This document shows, piece by piece, positions 1-11,749 of a DNA stretch of 64,000 bases (position 1 is its first letter; each line of letters starts with the position of its first letter). A program made the position numbers and the translations under genes. The notes under the pieces are model-generated. The model did no database searches. It was not told the DNA's origin and saw only the letters and a list, made by a program, of their open reading frames with translations. Source of the DNA: Hericium rajendrae (taxonomy: Eukaryota > Basidiomycota > Agaricomycetes > Russulales > Hericiaceae); assembly GCA_033439255.1 (NCBI GenBank), contig CM065884.1, forward strand, positions 434,001-498,000, in the 5' to 3' direction.

Positions 1-366
1 CTAAAAAGGAACGCCACTCTGATGGAGAAAATGCAAGGTTACGGGAAAGAATGTGCCGGAAGTCCCAGCACCGCGCCAAACAATACCAATGATAGAAGAA
101 CGTTTGTCTGGTTTTCTCCTCTGCTGGGCCCCAGAACAGGTGGATTGGGGGTAAATGAAACGGCCACCCGCGAGTTAGTTCCTTTTCCGTGAAAATGGGC
201 ACGGTATTCGGTGTGGACGTGGCCCAGGTCCCGATGACGCTGGGTACCCAATCTGGGCGAGCAATCATGTTTTGAACCCGGCGGCTGCTTTGAGTATGCT
301 TCGGCCGCAAGGCATTCACAAGGTTACGTTCATGTGCAACTGGTATCATCTCGTAAGGAAAGATCA
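1..366. other. Left edge, no gene recognised
   Basis: Mixed-composition DNA. Short open stretches exist on both strands but none has a protein-like composition, splice structure or recognisable motif. It is probably the 3' flank of the minus-strand gene that begins at 1359. Confidence 0.4.
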
Positions 367-1359
367 CTAGAGAAGGAAGAAATAATACAACTCACGGTCT
401 TGTTGTTGGTGCATTTTCATCCCCATGGCTCTCTGCGTGAGTTGTTCAACATCATCACGCGGAGCATACCCACGCGCTGCGTGCTCGAAGACGGAGTTGT
501 TGGCCGATGGGGGTGGATAGTACCATAGCTCCTTTGTGTGTTCTTCGACCGAACCAGCCCGCACTCCTTCATCCCGCCACTCGCTGAAATCGGCACCGAT
601 GAAATTGCACCAGTCTATCAATCGAAGAAGGCCTTTTTGATAATGGGGTGCAAGTGGATGGAAGTCGGAGAGAGGCACACGCAAATACGCTGTTATATTC
701 CTATTTTCAAGCATCTCATACACGTGGGGATCGGTAGTGATACTGCCACGAGTGGGAAAATGTGTTGTGGCCTGTTGGTTTGAAGTATTACTGGTGAACC
801 AATCACAGAAAGCTTGCAACTCAAGGAGGTGGCGCTGAATTGCTCGAACAGCCTCAACGACATCACGTCTGGAGCATGGGGCATCTTTGAGTCTTATCAG
901 AGCAGATATTATGCGGCGAGGTGCAGTGGAGGGAAAGGGTACATGGCGATAAGCGGGCAAGTCATTGATACGAGAGAAACACAGTTGCGCGCGTGCTTGA
1001 AGAAGATCTCGCTCGTTGCGCAATTCGTCGATCCACTTCTGCGCTAACACAATGCGCGTGGGGAAAGCGGGGTGGGGACATAGATCGGACCGTGTGGGCA
1101 GGCGATACAGAACGGAGCATGAGGTGTTCTTGGTAGGTAAGCGTATCCAAGCCAAGTACGGGGAACGAGGATCAAAAGGTTGCGGGAAGCGGGTCCAGTC
1201 GTGCGGGCCCCACAAACCATCGGTGCGGACCATGGCCGTCTCATCATGTGGCAATTCAGGGATATAGGTCGCATGCGCTGCGACGACCATCTCTCCGGGC
1301 GCCCATCCAAGGGCCCAACATGCGTAGGGAAGATCCAAGCGACGTGGAGAGCCAGACAT
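367..1359 (-). CDS. Conserved-looking 330-residue protein of unknown function, intronless
   Basis: A single uninterrupted frame of 330 codons opens at an ATG (complement of 1357-1359). I do not recognise a domain. The protein has no signal peptide or membrane segment. Its middle (about residues 110-190) is charged and helical-looking: a stretch NERDLLQARAQLCFSRIND is followed by a basic helix and an ELQAFCDWF segment, and the C-terminal third is rich in W, Y and P. It is divergent from the tnp2 transposase gene that begins about 0.9 kb away. That arrangement, and the lack of introns in an intron-rich genome, would fit an accessory gene of the transposon or an independent lineage-specific gene; neither is shown. 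The clean length and codon use make a real gene likely. Confidence 0.6.
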   Translation of the reverse strand: MSGSPRRLDLPYACWALGWAPGEMVVAAHATYIPELPHDETAMVRTDGLWGPHDWTRFPQPFDPRSPYLAWIRLPTKNTSCSVLYRLPTRSDLCPHPAFPTRIVLAQKWIDELRNERDLLQARAQLCFSRINDLPAYRHVPFPSTAPRRIISALIRLKDAPCSRRDVVEAVRAIQRHLLELQAFCDWFTSNTSNQQATTHFPTRGSITTDPHVYEMLENRNITAYLRVPLSDFHPLAPHYQKGLLRLIDWCNFIGADFSEWRDEGVRAGSVEEHTKELWYYPPPSANNSVFEHAARGYAPRDDVEQLTQRAMGMKMHQQQDRELYYFFLL

Positions 1360-2262
1360 CTTGAATAAGAAAACAAAATATGCTCGATCAGTTTAATGAT
1401 GACATGAGCCGACTACGCAGACTCATACCTTATGTCCACAGGTCATATGCTAGCTACAGCAGATACACGGCGGCGGAGATCCAGTAAAAGTCTGGGCCAG
1501 AAATTTGAGCACCTTGAACAATACCCAGATACCGAGACGACTGAAGTATACGAGGTCTGAGCGCACAAAGCGTGGAGCTCGTTCCTCGTAGACCGTGCCC
1601 GATAGGAGGCAAAGATGGAGATGAAAGATGGAGATGAAAGATGAAAGATGAAGGCGAAGAATGCACGATCTGAGCGCACAAGGCGTGGAGCTCGTTTCGT
1701 GCACACAATGCCTGAGAGAAGGCCAGTATATCAAATGAGAACTACAGAGCAAAGCAACGAGAAGGGTCAGCGAGCTGGGAGTCGAGAGAAATTCACTCAC
1801 CTGAGACACCTCTGAACGAGGAATCAGTCGAGATATATTAGTAGGCAAAGGAAAGGGAGAGTCGAATGGACAGCAACAACCTGAGAGACCGGGGAATACA
1901 GTGCTGCCACAATACCATGCAGTGAACGTTGTTGCTAATTATTGGTCTAGTCTTACATCGCCTTTCTTCAAGGAAAGTCAGTCTTCTCGGCGTCAATTGC
2001 ATACCGGGACCGAGGATCAAGGCGGCCAGTATCTGATATAAGCAATCCGAGAGTCTGGACGAAAGCTGATATCTTTCTGATAGTCTGATGGTCGAATAAG
2101 TATCATTCCATAGCATCTGATTCTCTCAATCGCAGACACAGCAACCCCAAACTTCTAATGATCCTCGATCCGGCGCACTGCCGTTCCTTACTTATAAGAT
2201 AAGTAAACCTGACATTTCTTGCGTTGGCAGTGTTTCCTCATCGACATCTACGCTCTGGGACC
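1360..2262. promoter_or_regulatory. Divergent intergenic region with a purine microsatellite and a short direct repeat
   Basis: About 0.9 kb between two divergent start codons. It holds a GATGGAGATGAAA-type purine repeat at about 1614-1655. Around that repeat lies a roughly 35-bp direct duplication (about 1555-1590 and 1670-1705, sharing gcgtggagctcgtt). No coding frame here has convincing composition. Promoters for both flanking genes should lie here, but I see no clear TATA element. Confidence 0.45.
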
Positions 2263-5200
2263 ATGTTCGGCGGCAAAAAGTCTTCCCGAAAGAAACTTTG
2301 CAAGTGTCATTCTCATTGCTTGACATACGATGCTTCCACAGCCACTTTCAAGGGCGAAGGGCGGTTGATATCCCGGTCTCTTCACCACCTACACCAAAAG
2401 GATGATAAAGCCAAATATCAGCAGACTGCAGAATCTCTACACGATCAAATTGGCCCAGAGGTGACGTACTTTGATTGTTCTACATGTATAGGTGCTGATC
2501 GCCAAGTCAGATCGTGGATGAGACTGCGGAGGCGGCCTCGAATCCGCAGCCAATTCGTCCTGCCTCGCCGGTAGCTGGCGGATCCCACACCCAGCCTGGC
2601 CAGACCACAGCAACGGCATCGAATTTTGTGCAACAGATAAAGTTCTTCCAAGAAGAAGTCCACGTACTCTCGACGTGGCTGAATCTGTCATGCAAACTGG
2701 AATTTGTCCATGATCCTGTAGACAACGGCCTGTACAAGTCCATGGATGCAGAGCGTCTTGGCGATCCGAATACAGGTCCCCATTCCCTCAAGCGAGGCTC
2801 CGCGGTCAATACTAGTTTCTTGCAGAACGAACATCGGCTTTGCGAGATTTTGGACGCTGTGAGGTCGATGAGGGATTGCGACGGCCGCGAGGAGTTGGAA
2901 GATGAGCTCTACCACGCACTCTTGGCGCTCGATTGGCAGAAACAGCTGGAATGGTCGAGACAGAGGTCCCTTCCGCGGGGTAAATGGGTTCTGGATACGG
3001 GTATGGGCCTACTTTATGTTCTACCATTGCCTTGACATAATGCATGGTTCATTCAGGTGTCTTTTCTCGGAGACAGGGCCATCAAATCCAACGCTTATCG
3101 CGACATTCATAACTGTCCTCACCATGCATATTCTCCTTCACCTCACCCGTCGTGCAACGACTGTTCTCCTTGCTGGGATGGTGCATCTTTCGATCCTCCG
3201 CGGATCTATGACTGCTCGTCAACCATGTCCCCAAAGATCCTCGCACTGTTGTCTCAAAGTATCGGCTGGATCCTGTAACTCGCATTTACGTCTCATGTCC
3301 GGCATGCTTTCGCCTTTATCCGTATTCGACAGACCAGATGCCAACGATTCCTGACAACTGTACACATCGCCGTACGCCTGGGTGCAAGCCATGTAATGTT
3401 CCATTGTGGAGAAGCCTTAATGTTGCCGGCAAGACGCACAAACTTCCTCGACGAAAGTACCTGCATCAAAGCATGAAGCACTGGGTCGGTCGGCTTCTAT
3501 CTAGGCCCGGAATTGAAGATCTTTTGGACAAGCCAATTGATAAGGACCGCCTAAAGAAGGGCGGAATGCATGACATCTGGGACGCGCCCGTCTTTTGGAC
3601 TTTGCGGGATAAAGAAGGCCAGCATTTTCTGCCAAGTACGAAGGGCGAAGGTCGATTGATTTTCAGTCTGGCTGTCGACAGCTTCAATCCCTTTCATATG
3701 AAGGAAGCCAAGCAGACGGTATCCTCCACAGGAATATTTATGGTCCTGCATAATTTTCCGCCTCATCTCCGTTACCGCTCTGAAAACATGTTCCTGCTCA
3801 GCGTCATTCCAGGCCCGGATAAGCCGTCTATAGACGATATCAATCACGCCCTGGACCTCCTTGTCGATGACTTATTGGAGTTCTGGGAGCCCGGAATTCT
3901 GTTGACGCGGACTGCGAGATGTCCTTCTGGCAGGAAAGTCAAAGCCATGGTTGTTCCCCTCGTCTCGGATATGCTGGCAGCTAGACAAGTTGCTGGTTTA
4001 GGATCCGCAACATCGAAATTCTTCTGTACATGCTGCCGACTGCCGATCCAAGATATCGAGGAGTTGGATAAGCGGACTTGGCCTGTTCGGGACTTCAGTG
4101 AAGATCTACGCTATTCAGAAATGTGGAGGGATGCCAAGGACCGTATTGAACAAGAGAAGCTTTTCAGGACGTACGGCGTGCGTTGGTCGCCTCTGAACCG
4201 TCTGCCGTATTGGGATGCCGTCCGCTACGTCGACATAGATGCCATGCATGCTGGCGACCTAGGGTTGTTTCAGACGCACTGTCGGCAGGTATGGGGCATC
4301 AATGTCTCCGTCGAAGGTGAAGAGACGGCTTTGCACGATGTGAAGGTTTCCCCACGGCCTCTGCATGCAGTTTTAGTTGGATGGGCGAAGATTATCCAGG
4401 ACAACCCGACGAACTTATCGAAAATCTTGGCGGAGGCGACATGTACACATGCGATCCTTTGGCATATCTGTAATGACAACGATATTCGTCGAGCAGGTTC
4501 CAAGAAGCAGCTCATAAAAAATATTGTGCAGTGGGTGAGTTCTGCGGCTCTATGTTCAAATTCGAAGTACTCAACATTTCGATATCAGCGCCAGGAAGTC
4601 GACGACAGAGAAGTCACAGTTGTTTATTCCACAGAACCGTCGGATGATGGTCCGGAGCAGATATCCGACCCCCTGGAGACAGACGCCTCAATGACAAGTG
4701 GCTCCGACGCTTATCAGACAGATGCCTCAATGGAGGAAGCCTCAAGGGGGGATGCCTTGATGGGGGACGCCTCGATGGAGGACACATCTGCGGTTGGGAG
4801 CTCAGACGATCTCATATCCACGGATTCAACCAGCAATGTGGAAGATTCCGGAGATCTCGGAGCACGCACGGAGAAGGAGAATGCTCTTGTGACAAAAGGC
4901 ACTGTGTGGCTTGAGAAGCGTCACAAAGACTCGACGATACTGGGCTTGAAGCAGCGAATACTGAGGATGCTTTGCGCCGATAGAAGTCTTTCTATCGAAG
5001 GAAAAAAGGCAGAACTATTGGAAAGACTCAGGGCATGGGTATGTTATCGAGCCTTAGTATCCACGATTCCGAAGCTAAGATGAGGTTAGACCGAATCGCA
5101 CGTCGATCCACCTACCGAATCCAAACCGGCCCCGAAGGACGGGCAGAGCGGTCATGTCCTCGGACGTAGCATCATGGCCAAGGTTCATCGGGAGATGGAG

Positions 5201-6614
5201 CTCACGGTTCTCCCCTCTTGGGTTAGTCCAGCACCTCGCAACTGGGGACTTCCTAAGAGGGGGAAGCTGAGCGCCAACCACTGGCGTGTCGTATGCACCA
5301 TCCACCTCCCAATCACCCTTATCAGTTCATGGGGAATGAAACACGCCTCTCAACGCCTGAATGATATGCTCGATAACTACATGGATCTAGTACGCACGGT
5401 GCAGCTGGCAAACATGCGAGCGATCACTCCAGAACATATTGGATCGTACACAAAATACATCAATCGATATCTGGAGAATTACAAGGTTCTTTACAAGGAG
5501 ACGAAGATCAAGCCAATTCATCATGTTTCGCTCCATATCGACGAAAAATTATCATTTTTTGGTCCTGTCCATGCTCATAGCGCACCATACTATGAGAGGT
5601 TTATTTATCTTCTGCAAAGTACACATACCAACATGAAGTTTGGTGAGAATTTTGCAATTAGATACGTCCAGGATTTCTAATTGATGATCCAATGTGTCGT
5701 AGGTGAACTCGAGTCAACGTTTATGATGGATTCAGGTCGCGCAGCGAACTTGACCGCCTTGCTTACCAATGATGAAACAGTTAGGCAAAATGTCACAGAG
5801 CTTGTGCAATGCTACGAATCGATTTCAAACGAGGATAACCGTGGAACTAGACTCGCTGCAATGGTAGACGTTGACGATACTCCTGACGACTCGATCGCTG
5901 AAAACGTCGTGTCCGGCTTCTTGGATGATCATACCTTGGGGCTCCTTGCAATATTTTTAAATGAAACATACAACTCACGCACCTATTATGCGTCTTACAG
6001 CTCTATCGCAGCCACCTCGGAAAACACGCGGCCATTGGCACGGTTATGCTTCCCTAGGAAACATATCTCTCTTCGCGGCGTCCGATACGCTACGAATGCA
6101 TCACTTCCGTGCGACAGTAATGTCCTTTTTCGCCGACTAGGGAAATTCAGAGAAATTGTTACACGAGCAGGGCAAATCGAGCAAATTTTCACTCACAAGC
6201 ATTGGAGGCCTGATGGTTCGGAAACTACCTGCACTTTTTTAGCTGTTGCGGAGTTTAGTCAAGTTCACGGTCCTCTCAAAGACATAGATACCCGTTTCCA
6301 AAAATATGGGTTTGCTGGAGGTTCCATCTACCTCCCGAACATATGGCGTACTCACATCGTCCAGTCATCTGACGTGATCTGTCATTTCGCAAGGACGCCT
6401 ATGCGGTTTCACCAGCTGGACGTCATCCACGTGTTGCCCTTGGATCGGGTGAGACAATAGTTCTTTGATATATGTCATTGGTTAACGGGTCTACGTAGCT
6501 CATGGATGCAACCACATTGATCAAAGAGTCCGAGGATGTTACTACAGGTGAGCCCAAGTACGCCCTACTTCCCAGAGTACTACTGTTAAAGCATGCTCCA
6601 TAGATCCCAATTAA
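2263..6614 (+). CDS. tnp2-family (CACTA/EnSpm-type) transposase, multi-exon, nearly complete
   Basis: DDE transposase of the tnp2 (Transposase_21) family, which cuts and pastes CACTA-like DNA transposons. The N-terminus has a short Cys/His motif (CKCHSHC) after MFGGKK. The catalytic block has the family landmark FSLAVDSFNPF (Asp codon at 3677) followed by the conserved segment with HNFPPHLR and IPGPDKP, then VDIDAMHAGDLGLF with the second Asp at 4238. A helical region at about 5100-5680 matches the conserved C-terminal part. Readable introns include 3000-3074, about 4535-4590, 5040-5095, 5650-5703 and two near 6450-6600, after which the frame closes at 6612-6614. One frame discontinuity between about 3180 and 3225 is not solved by an obvious intron, so the gene may be recently broken or have an unusual splice. 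I did not find CACTA termini. Acidic D/E/S-rich repeats occupy about 4620-4860. Confidence 0.82.
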
Positions 6615-6734
6615 TATATTGATACGGTTATATACATCATATTTTTAGTACAGACATGTAGAGGAGTGATCGACGTAGAATTGCGACGGTCAGTCCGGCC
6701 AAACCACAAGTGAGGCAAATGAGCAAACGTCGTG
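6615..6734. other. 3' flank of the transposase gene
   Basis: Short spacer leading into the minisatellite. No terminal inverted repeat could be paired with sequence upstream of 2263. Confidence 0.3.
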
Positions 6735-6865
6735 GGCAAACAGGCAAACGGGCCAAACGGGCAAACGGGCAAACGGGCAAACGGGCAAACGGGCAAACGG
6801 GCAGGCGGGCAGGCGGGCAGGCAGGCAGGCGGGCAAGCGGGCAAGTGGCACGGGGAGGCAAACGG
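6735..6865 (+). repeat. 8-bp minisatellite (cgggcaaa / cgggcagg)
   Basis: At least twelve near-perfect tandem units of 8 bp. The first half uses cgggcaaa and the second half drifts to cgggcagg and then cgggcaag, so the array shows internal variant spread. The unit is not a multiple of three, so the repetitive peptides readable here are not evidence of coding. Confidence 0.9.
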
Positions 6866-8440
6866 GCAAATAGGCAGGGGCAATTGAGCGGTTCGACTTT
6901 TACATAATGCTTTAATTTTGCCCATGATGCCATGACTCACGACGTCACGATTGCAATCTATTGTATCGCCATCCACGGCTGAGCCACGGTTCGCCATACC
7001 TATTTGCCTCTCGTTGGAACGATTCGCCCTCAGTTTAGTAATCGTATCCACTCGCCGGTCTAGAACTCAACATCGTCAAGGAAAGCCGGCCTTTTTGGCG
7101 CCGGTTATGGATATTCAATACTGAAATATTGAGCGTGCGCTGATTTTTTTTCTTCAAATTTCGAAGGATGCAACTTTTTTGGGGTGCGGAACAGATCTTC
7201 ACATAGCTAAAGTCGAAGACTGGTGTCTCCGTATGCAATACATCGTAGCTGAGAAAGCCCTCACTGACTGCTTGAACAGGCCGTATCGCGCTCAAATGCG
7301 AGATGAGTCCCTCGGAATTCATGGCTGGCATATACCAGTCCCTCTAGGCAAACCGCATGCTTTCATTCCTTCAACTCCCTCGCCCTCGTCGTCGTCACGC
7401 AATCGCTCACCGGCCTCACAACATCCTATGATCGTACCGCATCCGGCAGGTACTGCCATCGTTATTCACCTCATGCAGCCAGGAGGAGCATTGTGAGTAT
7501 TTTTCGTTCGTGGATGCGCGTCGCGCTCACCTTGTGCTGTCACAGATTCTTCGCGTTGCCTTCGCCGCCCCCCGTCCTGTCCACGTCGCACGCCCTTGCC
7601 GATCTTCCAGACACCCGCCATGTCGCTCGCGGACGCTGGCATCCGTCACGCATTCCACACAGCCAGGACATTAAACTCGGGACCGAGGACCCTGACCCTG
7701 CACGATGCTACACGGTCTGTCGCATGGAGATTCCGGGATCCCACCCGGGCTCGCAACGTGCAAGAGCGCACCTTCTTTCAGTCGACGGCCGTACCGCGTT
7801 CCACACGGCGTCACCGTCAAGTTAGAGAAGCCGCCGCCCAATGCGTCGGAGCGCGGATATGGCCCTAGTCCGCGGCACACCGCCGGTTAGACGCGCAGTC
7901 CGAATTCGCCCTCGCAATTTACGGACGTCCCCGCCCTCCGCATAATCACCCGTCTGCGCCATCGCTGCGCTGTCTCTCGCCAACCGCCCGACATCGAGCG
8001 CAGTCCGGCGCGCCTCCATCCTCATTGCAGGGCCGCGATTGTGCGACGCTGCCGTTCTTCGACGGCAGGGCAGCAACGTCAGGTCGAAACCGTGGAGCAC
8101 GTTCCTGCGGCATGATTCTCGTGTGATTGCGGGTGGTCCTTGGGGAAGCTGTGCGCAGGGGCTCTGCAGGTCTCCGCGCGATCGGCGCTGTTGCTCTTCT
8201 GACCTAGGGAGCCGCTCTGCAAAACGACCCCGTTGTCCCCATTCCTCGTCCAACGGGCTTCTCCTCGCGCACCCGGATTCTTGTGACCGACGTCGAGCAC
8301 CTACGACTCGAATCGGTCAGCATCTGCATCGGACCAAAGCGGTCTGTTCACCATGCTGCCACGCCCGCACTCCCCGCCACGGCTCGACGGGTAGCCATAT
8401 CTCTTGCCAGCGGCGCCGTTCGCTCCGCCACTTCCGCTAT
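6866..8440. other. Gene-poor stretch, no supported gene
   Basis: GC-rich in its second half. A frame at about 7179-7496 has a Pro/Ser-rich tail and a possible splice donor at its end, but no ATG in a good context and no recognisable domain. I would not call it a gene without transcript evidence. Confidence 0.35.
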
Positions 8441-9310
8441 GATAGCGCCCAAGCACTACACGCGCTCGCTCGCCCACCGGCGACTTGCAAGCACGCTGAA
8501 CGAGCTGGGACCGGTGCCGCACGCCGACAACTTGACGGATGGTCCGAATGCCTGCAGAATGATGAGCGCAGGGATCGGGCTGCTCACCATTCCGCCCCAC
8601 GTCGTTCTCGGACTCGCTGGACTCGAAAGACGGCGCGTGGTAGTCGTGGTTTTTGCCGCCGACACCGTCCCTTGCAGGAACGCGCCGTCCGGCCGTTCTT
8701 GCTGTAAAAGCGGCTGATTCACATCAACCGTACAGCCCCGTTCTCCCGCTCACGAGCTCGACGGCGCGCTGGTGAGTGAAGCCCCCGTCTATGACGAATA
8801 ACGGTGCCTGATGCTGCAAACGGCCAGCTCGCCATCCTGCCCCTGCGCGTGGCGCGGAACGACCGAGTCGAGAATGGCGTGGGAGGCTTGTAATGCGACC
8901 GACGGCGGTGGTGGCGAACGATCGCAGAGCTCGATTCGCATACGTCGGGACTTCAAGCGGCCTCCTCACAGAAGCGAACGGCCGGGGGCTCACCGTCTAT
9001 AGCCCGTTCTCCGTCTTTCACGCGGAGTTGAAGACCTGCAAAAAGATCAGTGTACGCGTCGGGGCGATGAGTGGGGGCGACGAGCGGGGTGCTCACCGTT
9101 CCGTCCCTCGGCCTTTGGCATGTGGTAGTGGTGTTTTTTGCCGTCGACGCCTTGCGCCTTGCCGCACGCTGACGACCCGATGCGACCGACATCGATGGTG
9201 CTCGGGAGAAAAAATCGGCGTATACGCGCTCAGCTCATCCGCTTTCCATCTCTCGCACGTACTCGAAGAAGTCCGCGCCCTGGAAAGCGATTAGCGTACG
9301 CGTTGGGGGT
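8440..9310. repeat. Decayed repeats with a period of about 240 bp
   Basis: Several phrases recur with substitutions: gctcacc(g/a)ttccg near 8581 and 9090, a ggtagt(c/g)gt(g)gttttttgccg(c/t)cgac phrase near 8640 and 9127, and a (g/c)gtacgcgt(c/t)ggg phrase near 9053 and 9294. The spacing suggests old tandem or dispersed units. No open frame spans them. Confidence 0.45.
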
Positions 9311-9859
9311 TACGAGATGCTCACAGAAATGAATTACCGCCATACGCGCACTCCATTCACCGCCATCCGTAGCCAGCTGATCTAAACAGCCCGTGCGGCC
9401 TCGACGCAGAACACAAGCATGAGAATGAGTTCGTGTGTCTTCGCGGAGAACAAGAAAAGACGCGAGCGTGAGGAAATATAACGCCGCGACACCATACTGC
9501 AGCAGATCGAAGGCCATATTTCCGTGCCCGTCCACGTCCTCGCCTGTGTGATGTCGGCCATCTGTCTGCCGCTCACCCCGAGCCCGACTCCAATGAGATT
9601 GGGTACGAGTGTGCGGCAGCTGGATATTGTCGAAGTCCACTGCGGAGATGTATCGTCGAGACGGGGCTTTGGAATTCAGCGCTCGACAGTGTATTGGCGA
9701 CGAAATGTCATGCTGTCATCTTTGTTCATTCGCGTTTGGTCTCGTTTTGGACGTGCTCATAACCAGGTAGCGCCCAGCCCGACGACTCCTGACACCAACA
9801 CTCATCCACCCACGCCCACTACTCCCATTCAGCTCAGCTCAGCACTCGTCCTCCATAAT

Positions 9860-10182
9860 ATGCCTCGCTTCTTGCGCGTCTTCAACAGAATAGTCGCGTC
9901 TCTGAGGACGCGACTTCGCATGGCTTTCAACCGCGGGGATGTAAACTCTGTAGAGAGTTCTGGGTGAGTGAATCCTCACGTTTCATCAAGTATATCTTGA
10001 ACTTTCCTAGGATAATGCCTGGTCAGGCTACCAGACAGTCAACGGATGATGGGTCGGCAATGGATCAGGAAGGGTCTGAGCACTCGCTCCGGACCCTGGT
10101 CGACTGGCGTTCGGAGACCACGACGATCGTGCATCAGATGACCGACTTCAATGTCGAAGTAATATATGAAGAGCGGTATTAG
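9860..10182 (+). CDS. Possible small two-exon gene, 91 residues, function unknown
   Basis: An ATG at 9860 opens a basic N-terminus (MPRFLRVFNRIVASLRTRLR). A 47-nt GT-AG intron (9964-10010, gtgagt to cctag) joins it in frame to an acidic exon that ends in a stop at 10180-10182. The splice sites are good but the protein is short and unrecognised. It may instead be the 5' end of the coiled-coil gene whose pieces lie just downstream. Confidence 0.35.
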
Positions 10183-10439
10183 GAGGATGGCGAACGGACG
10201 GCAGGGGCAGAGCATGCTGGAGAGGAAGCGGAGGAGATCTAGGTCGGCCGAAGTATTAGCTGGGGAGGGATGTAAAAGCACGCCAAATCGACATTTCTTG
10301 GTTTCTAGTCACGTTTCTTTGCAATATGTACATCTTTGCGAAATACTATTGGTCAATCCACGTCGCCTGCATCGTATTCTACGAGTATTGTACTTATTCT
10401 ACGAGTATTGTACTTCTGGATGCTTGAGTTTGCGATGTC

Positions 10440-10900
10440 GACAACGTGGCAAATCGACATCCCGATTAGGCGCTGAGCTGTCTGAGATCCGTCGTCCGAT
10501 GATCGATTCGGGATCTGTACGCGCCTGTGCAGATCTAGAGGACGTGGAGGTTTTCTCTAAGCTCATCCAGCTCGAGAGTGCATACAAGAAGACTACCGAA
10601 GCTGACTGTATGTACTGGATAGCCGAGTCAGGTTTGGATCAGATGGGTGAGAGTCTCCCTTTTTTCGACGTTAAAAGGTGCTCAGATGCTCGTACATATA
10701 GCGCGCAGAGTACAAACTTCTCCAAACCAAGGCCGAGGAATTCTCAGAACAGCTCGCGGACACCATCGACGAGCGCGACGCATGGCCCCCGAGGTATGTG
10801 CTAACCTTACTAAGATCATGCACGAGAATGACCTCCTGCATGAAGGAGTTTGGACGATAAATTCAAGTATTTTGATATTGGTCGTCGACAGTACCCCAGC
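10440..10900 (+). pseudogene. Pieces of a coiled-coil gene, probably broken
   Basis: Protein-like segments occur in order: LEDVEVFSKLIQLESAYKKT, then after a plausible intron (about 10649-10702) EYKLLQTKAEEFSEQLADT, then in another frame NLTKIMHENDLLHE. The heptad-like spacing and order suggest one coiled-coil protein. The last step changes frame without a usable intron, so the gene looks broken or is mis-spliced in my reading. A 20-bp tandem duplication (attctacgagtattgtactt, twice) lies just upstream at about 10377-10417. Confidence 0.3.
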
Positions 10901-11730
10901 GTTCCATCGATAAAGACTTCGAACAGAATCCACCCACGAAGCCGACCGAGAATGCAGAGGAGTTCATCTCGAACCCACCGAGGTTCGCGCCCTTGATGGC
11001 ATGAAGTACTCGTCCGATAGTCGGCGCTGAGAACGAGGTAGGCGTAGCCTCATGCTTGAATCGTGTATGTGTGGAGGGCGGCGCGACGCTGACCTGCACG
11101 GTGGCGAACATCGAGTAGGACTATAGCGGCACCATTAGCTAGCCCTCTCTCACGATCATCAACAGCCTAGACCAGCACGACAACCCCTGTTCCCAGTTCG
11201 ATTTTGAGCTCGAGCTCGAGCCCGAGCTTGGCCTCGATGCCTTTATTCTCCCCAACCACATCCAATTCGTCATCTCCACCAGCTCAGCCTTGCCTTCCTC
11301 ATCCGCTTCGCGCTCCTCGTCCGCATTGCGCTCTTCTGGTTGTGCCGCCGTAAGCATGCCGCCCTCATGTGGCTCAGGAGCCCCAAAGCTGACTTCAACT
11401 GCTTCGCAGGCTTCCCGCACGCAGCAAACCATCGGCGGGCATGGAGGAGACGGCGCGCGAGTCGGGGGCTCGCTCGTGAGAGTTCCCGAGTCAGAGGAGG
11501 GTGCGGGCTCGCTTGACAACGAGGACAAGTCCGTTGCAGGCGCGTTCGAGTGCATGGTGCCCGCCGTCGTCAGATACGGCAGCAAGTGCTCGTCGGTCTC
11601 ATACTTTCATAGCCAAATTATGTCCCTTTTCCTGCATCTTCCCCCTAATTTATGTCTGCTGCCCTCCCCTGATTGATTGCAGCTCGAGAGCATCATCAAG
11701 TATCCGTGGACCATGCCACATTAACATAAG
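10901..11730. other. No supported gene; low-complexity coding-like sequence
   Basis: A Glu/Leu then Ser/Ala-rich frame runs from about 11190 to 11670 on the plus strand, with a Pro/Ser/Glu-rich frame opposite it. Both look like compositional by-products. No start, intron or domain supports a gene. Confidence 0.3.
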
Positions 11731-11749
11731 ACTAACATAAGACAGTGGG

